NCBI RefSeq assembly: GCF_022201045.2
Contig: NC_068558.1
Coordinates: forward strand, 51,253,501 to 51,317,500
Length of the DNA stretch: 64,000 bases
From: Citrus sinensis
Taxonomy: Eukaryota > Streptophyta > Magnoliopsida > Sapindales > Rutaceae
Direction: 5' to 3'
Shown piece by piece: positions 23,719-33,700 of this stretch (within the stretch, counting starts at the first letter, position 1; each line of letters opens with the position of its first letter). The position numbers and the translations under genes are program-made. Below the pieces are notes generated by a model. That model was not told where the DNA came from. It did not search any database and saw only the letters and a program-made list of their open reading frames with translations.

Positions 23719-23974
23719 TGATTAGGCCATTCAGCTTTGTAGCCCATTGGTGGAGTCGTGCTCTACAGTGTTTGGGATACTAGTTCGAGCACTTATGTGG
23801 ACTCTTTTTTTCTTTCCACAAAGAAGCAGAATATGAATATGATCCCATTGTTATTAATATGAGTAGATTTTTAAACTAGTTTTCATAGATTTGTGGTCTA
23901 TGGTATAAATAGCATCTATCCGGAGTCATAAAAAATCTCATATAATAATATTATACGTAGACCATTTAAGAAAA
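23719..23974 (+). mobile_element. tRNA-derived SINE
   Basis: A tRNA-like head has a box A-like TTTGTAGCCCATTGGTGGAG and a box B-like ACTAGTTCGAGCAC about 35 nt later, followed by an unrelated body and an A-rich end (AAGAAAAA). The flanks ACGTTTCC (23710-23717) and ACGTGTCC (23975-23982) look like a diverged 8-bp target duplication. Copy A has the uninterrupted target near 9325-9335 (CTAAGCCTGTCCCC), so this is an insertion after the GRAS duplication. The parental tRNA is not clear. Confidence 0.62.
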
Positions 23975-23999
23975 ACGTGTCCCCTTATTTGTTTTCGAC

Positions 24000-24430
24000 T
24001 AGAGGTGGCAAAAATACCCGCCCGGTCCGGACCCGGACCGTACCCGGGTGTTGCGGGCCGGGTATTATCCGGCTCGGGTATGAAGCCGGGTCAGTCTTGG
24101 GCATCACTTGATAAACCCGGAATCCGAATTTTATTAAAAAAAATTATAAAATATATATTACTTTAAATATTTTATACTTATTTGACTTATTTATTATACA
24201 TATATAAAGTTTTAAACACTTAAAGTTTATATTTTCATGTCAAATTTTATTGAAATAAATTTAAAACTTATAAAATTATCAAAAAATAAAAAATATATAC
24301 ACATAAAATATTAAAAAATATAAAATCCGGGTACCCGGATTAAAACCCGGCCCGGACCCGGACCGGTTGCATCCGGGCAGGGTCCGGTCATGGCAATACT
24401 CGGACCCGGCCCGGGGTTTTGCCATCTCTA
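24000..24430. mobile_element. hAT-like non-autonomous element with CCCGGACCCGG repeats
   Basis: 431 bp, perfect 8-bp duplication TTTTCGAC (23992-23999 and 24431-24438), ends TAGAGGTGGCAAAA and TTTTGCCATCTCTA. Subterminal arrays of CCCGGACCGG and ACCCGGCCCGG surround an AT-rich centre. The empty site is recognisable in copy A around 9340-9380, where TTATTTTCAATTAATAACCC runs without a break. Confidence 0.92.
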
Positions 24431-24597
24431 TTTTCGACAAATACCCAAATTTTCAATCGTCTCTAGACATTTCGAACCACCCACTTATTCATTTTTTTTC
24501 TCACATTCATTTTCACTTCAAGTCGCTCTCCATGTTAGAGGAAAAAAGAAAAGAAAAGAAAAGAAGAAGAAGACAAATCCCATATTTCCTTCTAGAG

Positions 24598-24912
24598 CTG
24601 CAATGATAAAAACATAGAAAATGAAAGCAACTTCGAAGGAAAATTTTCAAAAAGGAACGTTATAAAACATCGAAACATTGTATTTGGAGGAGTTGGGTTG
24701 CTTATCTCAAAGATAAAATATTTTTGTGTGAACTGTCGAGTGTGGGGCAATTATTATTTTGCCTTGCTTTCCTTGTCAAATGGTACAATGATTAAACGTT
24801 AATTTTGCTTTTGTATTTCTCTTGTTTGTTAAAGGATTGCATGCATCTATCATGGAATCAGACATTTACTCAACTTTTAGCAATAAGTGGAAAACCCCAC
24901 CAACGTACTTGG
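24598..24912 (+). promoter_or_regulatory. Conserved noncoding block 2 upstream of GRAS copy B
   Basis: Counterpart of 9540-9840, with shared GAAAGCAACTT, GGTTGCTTAT-like sequence, ATTGCATGCATCTATCATGG-like sequence and GGAAAACCCCACCAACGTACT. Confidence 0.5.
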
Positions 24913-25339
24913 GCAAATAAATTTTGCCCAAGTGATTTTCATTCCAAATAGCAACGAGAGGGGCGGCAAGGTTATAAATGTAGTTTCATAAAGTCACTCG
25001 TAATTAGTGTACTTGTCTTCGGATTTATTTTATCTAAAATCAACGTTTTCTCACTCGCTGGTCCAACTATTTAATTTTCAACATGCATGCAACTGTTGGC
25101 ATTTGTTGTTCTTCTTTTTAATCCAAGTTTTCGTGTCATTGTGACTTGCATGCGCGCAGGCCCTAATTGGTCGACATCTCGGATTTAATTTTCATCAGCG
25201 TATGCTCTTCTCGTGAAGGGAAATAAAGACCCGCCGGATGAATCACAGCCACGATTTAATGTTGGAGAAAAATAGATCATAACCGTCAAAACTGTCTCGA
25301 TATTTATAAAACCCTCAAAAAGCCCCCCACCCATTGTCT

Positions 25340-25405
25340 CGTGCCGTCAGATTCAGTTTCGAAAACATTGCCGTCGCTAGATGTTTCTCCTTAATTACTT
25401 GAAAA
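25340..25405 (+). promoter_or_regulatory. Conserved noncoding block 3 upstream of GRAS copy B
   Basis: Counterpart of 10319-10395. The GCCGTCAGATTCAGTTTCG stretch is identical in both copies, followed by CTAGATGTTTC and TTAATTACTT. Confidence 0.55.
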
Positions 25406-25684
25406 CCATCGTATTTTCCCTTTGGTTTGGACAAGCAAAGGGCAATTTAGGAATTGAAGTAAATTACCAAAAATCATCTGCGTCCAAACACCTTTCTCTG
25501 CAGTGCATCTTTGCTGTCTGTAAATTGTAAAAAAAAAAAAAAAAAATAATAATAATAATCAATCTAAGAGGCCAAGGCCAATCAGACTGCTCACTTCACG
25601 CTCCTTTGAAGAGCGTTAATACCCACAAACCAATCGAGTTCTCAAGTCGTTAGCCAGAGTAGCGCATAATTTGACTGTTCCAAC

Positions 25685-27085
25685 TAGGGGTGGGCATAAA
25701 TCCACACCCCATGGGTTTATCCAAACTCAAACCAAATTAAATGGTTTGGGTTAGATAAATCATGAAAATAGGTTAGATATGAGTTTTATGTAGAAAATCA
25801 TTTTATTATGGTTTGGGTATGGTTTACCCATGGGTTATTGACAAAACCCCAACACTCAAATTTTTCAAATGAAATAAATGAAAACAAAATAAATGAACAC
25901 AAATAAGTGAAAGACCACCATTAAATTTTTTACGGCGTGATCAATTGTCAACAGTTAGAAAATGAAAATAATAGTAAAAATAAATTTAAATTAAATAAAT
26001 ATTATTGTAAATAACATAAATAATTTTTTTTCTTATTTACAAAAATAATTCCTCTCACATGGAAGGATCATCATAGAAAGAGCAGGAGACTCTACTAATA
26101 ATCAATAATAACTCGGCTTGGACTGGGTCCGATATGCTAGATGGCGGCTAATTTTTGGTCAATAATTGAATGTAATGCCCATATTAAGTATTAAAACACG
26201 AAATATATGTTTTGATATGAGCAGAAAAATTAATAATAAAATTTTTTCTTGTAATTATTTATTTTGTGAACATTTTCTTATAATAAATATTTTGTAATAT
26301 TTTAAAATTAAATGTAAAAGTATAGGTAAAATATTTTATTATTTATCTTATAATAAATTTTTATTTGTCATTCAAGTTTTCTTATAAAATTTTTTTATCA
26401 TTTGACTAATAATTTTCTTATATATTTATTATAAGAAAATTTTCACAAAATAAATAAGTATAAAAAAATTTTATTATTAATTTTTTTGTTCATATCAAAA
26501 CATATATTTCTTATTTTTAATGCTTTATTTTTTATTTAGTTTCTATTCATATGATTTATTTAATTTAGAATAAATATAAATAAAAGAGTAGTTGAAAATA
26601 AGGGTAATATTGTAAACTTATACTATTAGAGGGGTTTTTGGCCATTATAAAAGCATAAGGGGGAAAAATAATATATGTTAAAAATAATTTATTATTAGAT
26701 TGTTAATGTCATGTTTGTGAAAGTTTATTATTAAAGTGTATGTTCTTATTTATTGAGAAATAATAATTTTTGTGATTAAACTTTATTTTGATTTTCTAGT
26801 ATTCTTTAATTTAAGGATTAAGTTATTGTAAAATTTATAATTTTTATCCACTATATTTTTTTATATTTTAATATCAATTTAATAATTAATAACAATTAAT
26901 AATTATTATAATTTTGATATAATTAAATTTTATTAAAATAAAAATTATTTTGATAATAAAATTCAAACCAAACACAAATGGTTTGGGTTAAAAATATTTG
27001 GGTTGGTTTGGGTTGGATCCAAATTTTTATAGTTTGGTTTAGATTGACTTAAAAACCAACCCAAACCAACCCATGCCCACCCCTA
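25685..27085. mobile_element. hAT-like non-autonomous element with GGTTTGGGTT repeats
   Basis: 1401 bp, perfect 8-bp target duplication GTTCCAAC (25677-25684 and 27086-27093), ends TAGGGGTGGGCAT and ATGCCCACCCCTA. Subterminal repeats are variants of GGTTTGGGTT and AACCCAAACC. The AT-rich centre holds a second, nested foldback element (26185-26527). It lies about 2.2 kb upstream of the second GRAS gene and has no counterpart in copy A. Confidence 0.93.
26185..26527. mobile_element. Foldback MITE nested in a hAT-like element
   Basis: Arms of about 100 nt (left: TTAAAACACGAAATATATG, TTTTGATATGAGCAG, AATAATAAAATTTTTTCTTG, TTTTGTGAACATTTTCTTA) are mirrored at 26420-26527. About 130 nt of AT-rich loop separates them. 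Non-coding. A short TA-rich target duplication is possible but ambiguous in this composition. Confidence 0.75.
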
Positions 27086-27164
27086 GTTCCAACACATGTG
27101 AGCCTCTAACCAATGACTACTCATAGAATTTTAGTTAGGGTTTACGTTTTGGATAGGGTAGAAA

Positions 27165-28030
27165 TTTTAGAATTAGGAATGAGGAGCGGAACTGGAATTA
27201 TGTTGTTTGCTTATATTAGAATAAGAGTATGGAATTGAAACCATAATTTAATTTATGTATTTACATGGTTTTAGATTAGAAATAAATAATTTTAAATTAC
27301 AATTTTACTCTTATTTAAAAAAATTATAATTTTTAATTACAAAATTTATAATAAAATATTTATTTTATTATATTTGTAAATCAATAATAATGATTAATAT
27401 TCTTAATTATGTAAATCATAATTTTTATTAATTTGAATTTTAATTATGTAAATAAAAAATTATTAATAATAGCAACACAAATGAAACACTATTATTTGAT
27501 AATATAGTACAAAATTAATATTTTATTGGAATAAAATATTTATTATTATTAATTAAATAAATATAATACTATTATTTTTAAATAAATATAATAATATATT
27601 TTCAAATAAAGATAGAATTTAGTAATATTATTAATTCTCTATGAGTATAATAATATTATTTTTAAGTAATTTCAACTTAGAATCAATGCAATTTTATTTT
27701 AAATTAAATATAATAATATTATGTTTAAATATGTTTAATATTATTATTATTTTTAATAAATTTACTTTATAAAATAATAAAATAATATTATTAAAATAAA
27801 TATGATATGATTTATTTTATCTTATTTTAAATGTAAGGCTAAAAAGGGAAAGGGGGTGGATTCCCACTCCCACCTCCCCCCATGGGAGTGAGAATCCCAC
27901 TCCCCACTCCAAAATTAGGTAGGGCTCACGGAGCGGGATTCCCGCTCCCCCTTAAAAATTGTAAATAAACATTGGAGCGAGATTTTCACTCCATACTCCA
28001 CACTCTTCACGCCCACTCCAGAAAGTAAAC
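27165..28030. mobile_element. Probable old DNA element with GGAGTGGGAATCC repeats
   Basis: The right part is an array of CCCACTCC/GGAGTGGG and GGAGCGGGA variants. The left edge has AATGAGGAGCGGAACTGGAAT, roughly complementary to the right end. The centre is AT-rich. The design matches the other subterminal-repeat elements here, but I could not fix the ends or a target-site duplication. Confidence 0.4.
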
Positions 28031-28716
28031 ACTAAAGGATTTTGACTGACTAATTTTTAAGTAGCTTTCTTCAATTCTTCATTGTAATTCGAATCTTAAG
28101 AAATATGTGGGGCTAAGAAATTAATTTAGCCTTTTTAATCCCTTCTTCTTATTATTTACTAATATTGTATAACTTACACCAATGTTGAAAAAATAAAAAC
28201 ATTTTTTGATGTTAAGTTGTCAACTATTCGGTGCCAAAATATTCAAATGAAATATGCAAATTAAATAAGATTGTTATTATCTCATTAGTGCATTAGGGTG
28301 TGTAAAAATAAGTTACAAGAACCTATTTAATATATATTAACAAATTATATTTGACATTTTTTATGACAACATTAAAAATAAGAAGACAATTATTTTTACT
28401 ACATTAATAACTATTTCTTTGGACTAAATTTATCCTTAAAAATTGATTAGTATTAAGATTATTAAGTGATACTCCTATAATTTCATCTCAAATACTAAGG
28501 TAATACTTTTATTAAATAATTAATTTATAACTTATAAAATTACTTATAATTTCACCTTTGTATTTAATAATAAATAACACTCACTTAGCGGGAAAAAAAG
28601 ACTATTTCTGGATGCTAGTTGAAATTGATTTGTATTTTACCCATCTTTTCCCCCAACTCACTCAACCAGAAGAGAGTGGGGAAAAATTGATTATACACGC
28701 CAAATGCTGCGCGTGG

Positions 28717-29300
28717 GGAATGATAAGAGTGAAAGAAAGCCCGAGCAGAGATAACTACGTCAATAGGGAAAAGCCACATAAAAAAATAAAAAATAAAAAA
28801 TGAAAAGAGAGAGAGAGACAGAGTGAAAGGGTGGAAACTAGAGAGAGAAAGAAGGACGGGGCACTTTAACTCTTTTATATGTTGCACGCATCCATAGCAG
28901 AAAACAGAAGGAAGAGGGACTATCGTAAAGATCAATCAGAGCAGAAGAGAAAGAGAAACAGAGAGAAACCCACCAAAAAGAACCTGCATCGAAACTCATC
29001 TTCAGAATCAGAAGAGGAAAGCTTATTGTAGCAAAGAGTGTTGTTGTTCGGAGTCTTGAGGTACTGAGCTAGCAAAAGAGGGCGATAGAGCCGGCCAAAG
29101 AAGCTTGAGTTGTAGCTTTGTGCATGTTGTTCTGATCAAATTTGATTTTTGATTTTTGATTTCTGCTGGTTTGTATCTTCTTTGTATCGTACAAACTCAT
29201 TCAGTATTAGTCTCTTTCTTTTGTAGCTTTCTAAACCTGTGTAAACTGGAGAGTTCTGGGATTTTGGGATTGTGGGTAACACTGTTGTTGAGTTTATTAG
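28717..29300 (+). promoter_or_regulatory. Promoter/5' leader of GRAS copy B
   Basis: Aligned to 11637-12208 (see there). The acceptor-like CTTTCTTTTGTAG before CTTTCTAAA (about 29215-29235) is kept, while the putative donor reads CATGTTGT instead of CATGTAAT, so leader splicing may differ between the copies. Confidence 0.5.
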
Positions 29301-31421
29301 ATGAGGGCCATGCCCCTAGCCTTTGAGGATTTTCAAGGGAAGGGGGCTTTAGATTTCTCTTCTTCTTCTTCAGATTCGCGGCAATTTCATCATCAGCAGC
29401 ACAAGGAAGAACAAGACTGGCTACTCAGCAACAGCAACAGGGGAAACAAGAAAGCAAATTGTTGCTATGTGGGCAGTGCCACCACTGAGCCCACATCAGT
29501 GCTCGATAACCGAAGAAGTCCAAGCCCTCCCACGTCATCTTCAACACTGTCTTCCTCTCTGGGCGGTGGTGGCTCCTCCACCACCGACACAACGGGCGTG
29601 GCGGCGACCAATGCCTCTAGCAACCCCCCATCAGTAGATATCACCAATACTGAAAAATGTGGAGGCTTGGGAATGGAAGACTGGGAGAGTGTGTTGTCTG
29701 GTTCACCTAATCAAGAGCAGTCCATTTTAAGGCTCATTATGGGTGATACCGATGACCCATCTCTTGGATTAAACAAGATCTTGCATCAAGATACGGAATT
29801 CAATGCAGGTTTTGGTGTTGTGGATCAGGCTAGTCTTGGCTTTGAGACACCTTTTACTTCGGTCAGCAGCAATATTGACCCTGATTTTGTTGTCAACAGT
29901 GCAAGGCTTGGTTCTGTTTCAACCCAAAATCACATTTTTTCAATGGCAGCAGCTACAAATCTTTCACCTCCTCCAAGTGTTTTTCAACCGCAACCAGTTG
30001 AAGCTTTGGATGAGAAGCCGCAGATATTCAGGCCTCAGCTGATAATGAATCAGAATCAAGCTCAGTATGCTCAAAATCCAGCTTTATTCTTGCCCCTTTC
30101 ATATGCTCAAATGCAAGAGCATCAACTTTTATCACCGCCACCACCAAAGCGCCTTAATCTTGGGCCCAATCAAAAGGTCCCGCTTTCAGATTCGGGGCAA
30201 CAAGAACTATATCTTCGAAGACAACAGCAACAACAGCTTCAAATGCTTCAACAAAGGCAAACAATGGGCGTGACAGCAACAGCAACCAAGCAAAAGATGG
30301 TAAATGATGAATTGGCGAATCAGCAGCTTCAGCAGGCAGTAATTGACCAAATTTTCAAAGCCGCCGAGCTCATTGAAATGGGTAATCCTGTACTCGCGCA
30401 AGGGATATTGGCGCGGCTCAATCACCAGCTCTCACCTGTCGTTAAGCCTTTTCAAAGGGCTGCTTTTTATGTTAAAGAGGCTTTGCAGTTACTTCTCCAC
30501 ATGAATATGAATACTCCCAGTGCAGCTATGTCCGGTTACAACATCATTTTCAAGATTAGCGCCTATAAATCTTTCTCTGAAATCTCGCCGATTCTTCAGT
30601 TTGCTAATTTCACTTGTAACCAAGCACTTCTTGAAGCTTTTGAAGGGTGCAATAGAATCCACATTATAGACTTCGATATTGGTTACGGGGGGCAGTGGGC
30701 TTCTCTTATGCAGGAGCTTGTTTTCAGAAGCGAAGGTCCTCCTTCACTTAAAATCACTGCATTTACTTCTTCGTCCACACATGATGAGTTTGAGCTGGGT
30801 TTTACTCAAGAAAATTTAAAGCACTTTGCAAGTGAAATCAATATTCCATTTGAGCTTGAAATTCTAAGCCTTGAAACACTAATTTCGGCTTCTTGGCCAC
30901 TGCCACTTCAGGGATTAGAGAACGACGTAACTGCTGTGAATCTTCCAATTGGCGTCTTCTCTAATTATCCAGCAACCTTTCCTTTGGTGCTTCGCTTCGT
31001 AAAGCAACTTCAACCCAAGATTGTTGTTTCTTTGGATAGAAGCTGTGACCGACCAGATTTTCCCTTCGCTCACCATATGGTTCACGCCCTTCAGTCTTAC
31101 TCTGGCCTGCTTGAATCGCTTGATTCTGTGAATGTGAATTTGGATGCCTTGCAAAAGATTGAGAGGTTTTTGGTTTATCCTTGTATTGAAAAAATTGTAT
31201 TGGGGCGCCACCGTTCCCCTGAAAGGTTGCCTCCTTGGAGGAGTTTGTTCATGCAATCTGGGTTTGCTCCATTGACATTTAGTAACTTTGCTGAGTCCCA
31301 GGCTGACTGTTTGGTGCAGCGGACTCCAGTTAGGGGTTTCCATGTAGAGAAGAGACAGTCTTCCCTTGTTCTCTGCTGGCAGCGGAAAGAGCTCATCTCA
31401 GCCACTGCTTGGAGATGCTGA
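29301..31421 (+). CDS. SCL27-like: GRAS transcription regulator, HAM/SCL27-SCL22 type, copy B
   Basis: Paralogue of the gene at 12209, with the same role. Single exon, 706 residues from the first ATG. A second in-frame ATG at 29310 gives 703 residues and begins exactly like copy A (MPLAFEDFQGKG). Its surrounding bases match the copy A start, whereas the first ATG has a T at -3, so initiation at 29310 is plausible. The N-terminal third differs most (insertions such as HHQQHKEEQDW and NKKANCCYVG). The GRAS domain is highly conserved: ILARLNHQ, IHIIDFD at about 454-460, and the SAW end TAWRC. Frames, motifs and the miR171 site are all intact, so this looks like a working duplicate. Confidence 0.95.
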   Translation: MRAMPLAFEDFQGKGALDFSSSSSDSRQFHHQQHKEEQDWLLSNSNRGNKKANCCYVGSATTEPTSVLDNRRSPSPPTSSSTLSSSLGGGGSSTTDTTGVAATNASSNPPSVDITNTEKCGGLGMEDWESVLSGSPNQEQSILRLIMGDTDDPSLGLNKILHQDTEFNAGFGVVDQASLGFETPFTSVSSNIDPDFVVNSARLGSVSTQNHIFSMAAATNLSPPPSVFQPQPVEALDEKPQIFRPQLIMNQNQAQYAQNPALFLPLSYAQMQEHQLLSPPPPKRLNLGPNQKVPLSDSGQQELYLRRQQQQQLQMLQQRQTMGVTATATKQKMVNDELANQQLQQAVIDQIFKAAELIEMGNPVLAQGILARLNHQLSPVVKPFQRAAFYVKEALQLLLHMNMNTPSAAMSGYNIIFKISAYKSFSEISPILQFANFTCNQALLEAFEGCNRIHIIDFDIGYGGQWASLMQELVFRSEGPPSLKITAFTSSSTHDEFELGFTQENLKHFASEINIPFELEILSLETLISASWPLPLQGLENDVTAVNLPIGVFSNYPATFPLVLRFVKQLQPKIVVSLDRSCDRPDFPFAHHMVHALQSYSGLLESLDSVNVNLDALQKIERFLVYPCIEKIVLGRHRSPERLPPWRSLFMQSGFAPLTFSNFAESQADCLVQRTPVRGFHVEKRQSSLVLCWQRKELISATAWRC
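30404..30424 (+). promoter_or_regulatory. miR171 target site in GRAS copy B
   Basis: Identical to the 21-nt site of copy A (starts GATATTGG, ends CTCAATCA). Synonymous differences occur close by, while the site itself is unchanged, which fits selection for miR171 pairing as well as for the protein. Confidence 0.93.
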
Positions 31422-33700
31422 GGAGTAGGGGCTGTAAATTGGTTGCAAAGGTGCCTGATAACTGCTTTAGTTTATGATCATTTTGAATTTTGTTGTCTGT
31501 GGATCTCTTATGCTAATTGTCTACGTGCTTTTGGTTAACTGTTTCCAATCAAGAAGAAACCAAACATATTAGTAACTGGTTGATGCATGGCTTAGTACAT
31601 TCTTTCTTATTTCTGTTTCTTAGCATGGATTGGTTATGTGTTCTACTTTAGTTGTTCGTTATGTGCTCAATTATTTGTTGTATGGAACAAAGAAGAATTT
31701 GACACCTAAAAACTGAGTTTCCATGTAGTATCAGAATGCAACTTCATTTCAGTTCTTTTTTGGGTTCTAGAGCTCTAGAAGCTTTATTTTGTTAACAATC
31801 CAGGCTTTATAAGATCCTTTGAGTGACCGTCTTTGGTAGGAACGCACTAGTTAGTTTCTTAATGTAGATGCATCTGCATCGAAAAGCACATTTTGAAGGA
31901 TCATTGAGCTCTACAAATTATGCTGTCTCAATATCCATTTGAAGGTCTCAAGGATAGGATGTTGGCCTAATTCGCTCCATTCTAAAACTCTGGAGTCTCT
32001 CTAATCCATGCTTATTAAAATACTTTCACCTTTTTCCACTATGGTTTGGTTGGTACATTGGATTATTAATTGTGTTCTTCACTTATTTTATTGTCCAGTT
32101 GTATTAAATTTTTCTTGATCTATGATAGTTGTGCATGCCAACACTCGGCAGCGCCGTGCATTGAATTTGCTGTTTCAAGTGCTTTGTTTATTGATCTCCC
32201 CTGCTTCCTGATGAACATGGCTCTTGTGCCCAATGGACCCCTCACATGATTCTGTTTAAAAAATTCTCTTCTTTTTCAGCGCCTTAACAAATGACAATTT
32301 TTTTTTAATATATAATGAACACACTTAATATACACAAAAGGCCATGTCTCATGTTGCTTGGGAGACAAAGCTTTAAGTTCTCTTTAAATAATTATTAGCA
32401 CTAATATTATAAGAGGTGATTGCGATGGCTTCATGGACACCGAATAAGTTAATTGCTCCGCAGAACAGCCTCATTGTTGTTTGTCATTATTGGTAAATAG
32501 ATTTATTGTATTTGTTAATTGAGCCATTGGCTCGATTCGATGTTGACACCCAAAATGAAAGTCCAATTACAACAGAGTGCTAGAAAAGATAATCTCTAGT
32601 GAAGTCTTCTCTTTCTTTAGAAAAAAAGGTGTTACACTAGTTTTATTTGTGAAATTTAAAGTCACATATTGGCCCCTAAATCTCCATTATTTCTTTTACT
32701 TCCCGAAGAAAATTTTTGAGAGGTAATAGCTCAAGCATAATAATATTAATTAATTTGCGAGTTGAAAAGGACACGAGGGCAGCATGGAGTGGACTAATCA
32801 AACGGGGCCCCTGAATCCACTATTTTACAACTTTAAAGGCTTCTGAATTCTGATAGGAAGAATGGGGCAATTGGGAAATTAGAGTAGGTATTGCATGAAC
32901 AGTTTAGGGGGCCTAGTTGTTATTCTCCACTCCCAGCCCCATCGCAATTATAAGTTGTGGATCCAGCGGTGTCACCAATTTTGTCGTTAAATTTGATTTG
33001 ATCCCTTTTTTTTTTTTATAGTTTACTAATAAGTTTATGTGCTTTGACTGTGACTTTCTTCTAAAATGTAATTTTATTTTATTTAATATTATTTAATTTT
33101 TAAAAAATAAATATAGTAATAAGCCATTGACTAAATAATATTAAGTAAAATAAAATAAATAATATTTAATTTTTAAGACTCAGTGTTGATTATTTTATTT
33201 GATATATTTAGTTTTTCAAAAGAACAAATATAACAGTAAGCTTATGACTAAAAGAAAATAAATAATGTTATTATTTTTAATAAAATAAATTATAATAAAA
33301 ATAATATTTATCTATTAAGACTCACGATTGATTAAATAATATAAATCTAAAACAATCTAAACTTATGAGTTAAAATTTTAACTCTTTTAACATTTTTTGA
33401 GTTTTCAATAAATATTAAAGAGTATACTTTTAATAATTAAATAGATAAATTTCTACATTTTCTATTAAAACAACGGTAAAAGATTAAAATTTAAAAAAAA
33501 AAGAGGGGGGGGGGGGGGGGGGGGGTACCTTGCAACCATTGCAAAGTAGCTGGATCTGAGTTATAAATAACAGATTGTCTCTAGTGTTGCGTTGTTGTTG
33601 TGGACAGTTGAAAATGACAAATGGCTGATAGAGAGAGCAATGTCATGCGTGGGAGTGGGATCCACTCAAGTTACTTGTCACTATCGTACCTCCTTTGCCA
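31422..33700 (+). other. 3' flank of GRAS copy B
   Basis: The first kilobase aligns with the copy A flank (see 14318-15920). From about 32640 to 33500 it is AT-rich with no recognisable content. The last shared block lies at about 33560-33640 (AACAGATTGTCTCTAG, TTGCGTTG, GAAAATGACAAATGGCT). Confidence 0.55.
33505..33525 (+). repeat. Poly-G tract, 21 G
   Basis: An uninterrupted G21 run follows an A-rich segment. Such runs are rare in plant DNA, can form G-quadruplexes and are prone to sequencing or assembly length errors. Confidence 0.95.

Larger units (their letters stand above)
19745..33700 (+). repeat. Segmental tandem duplication, copy B (around second GRAS gene)
   Basis: Second copy of the block described at 6950-16850. 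The order of matching noncoding segments is kept, but spacing between matches changes: the offset to copy A is about 12.4 kb at 21610, 15.1 kb at 24600 and 17.1 kb from 28700 onward. Much of the added length corresponds to identifiable insertions (21779-22472, 23719-23974, 24000-24430, 25685-27085), partly offset by material unique to copy A such as the LINE remnant and the 150-bp MITE. This copy is about 14 kb against about 10 kb. Confidence 0.8.
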
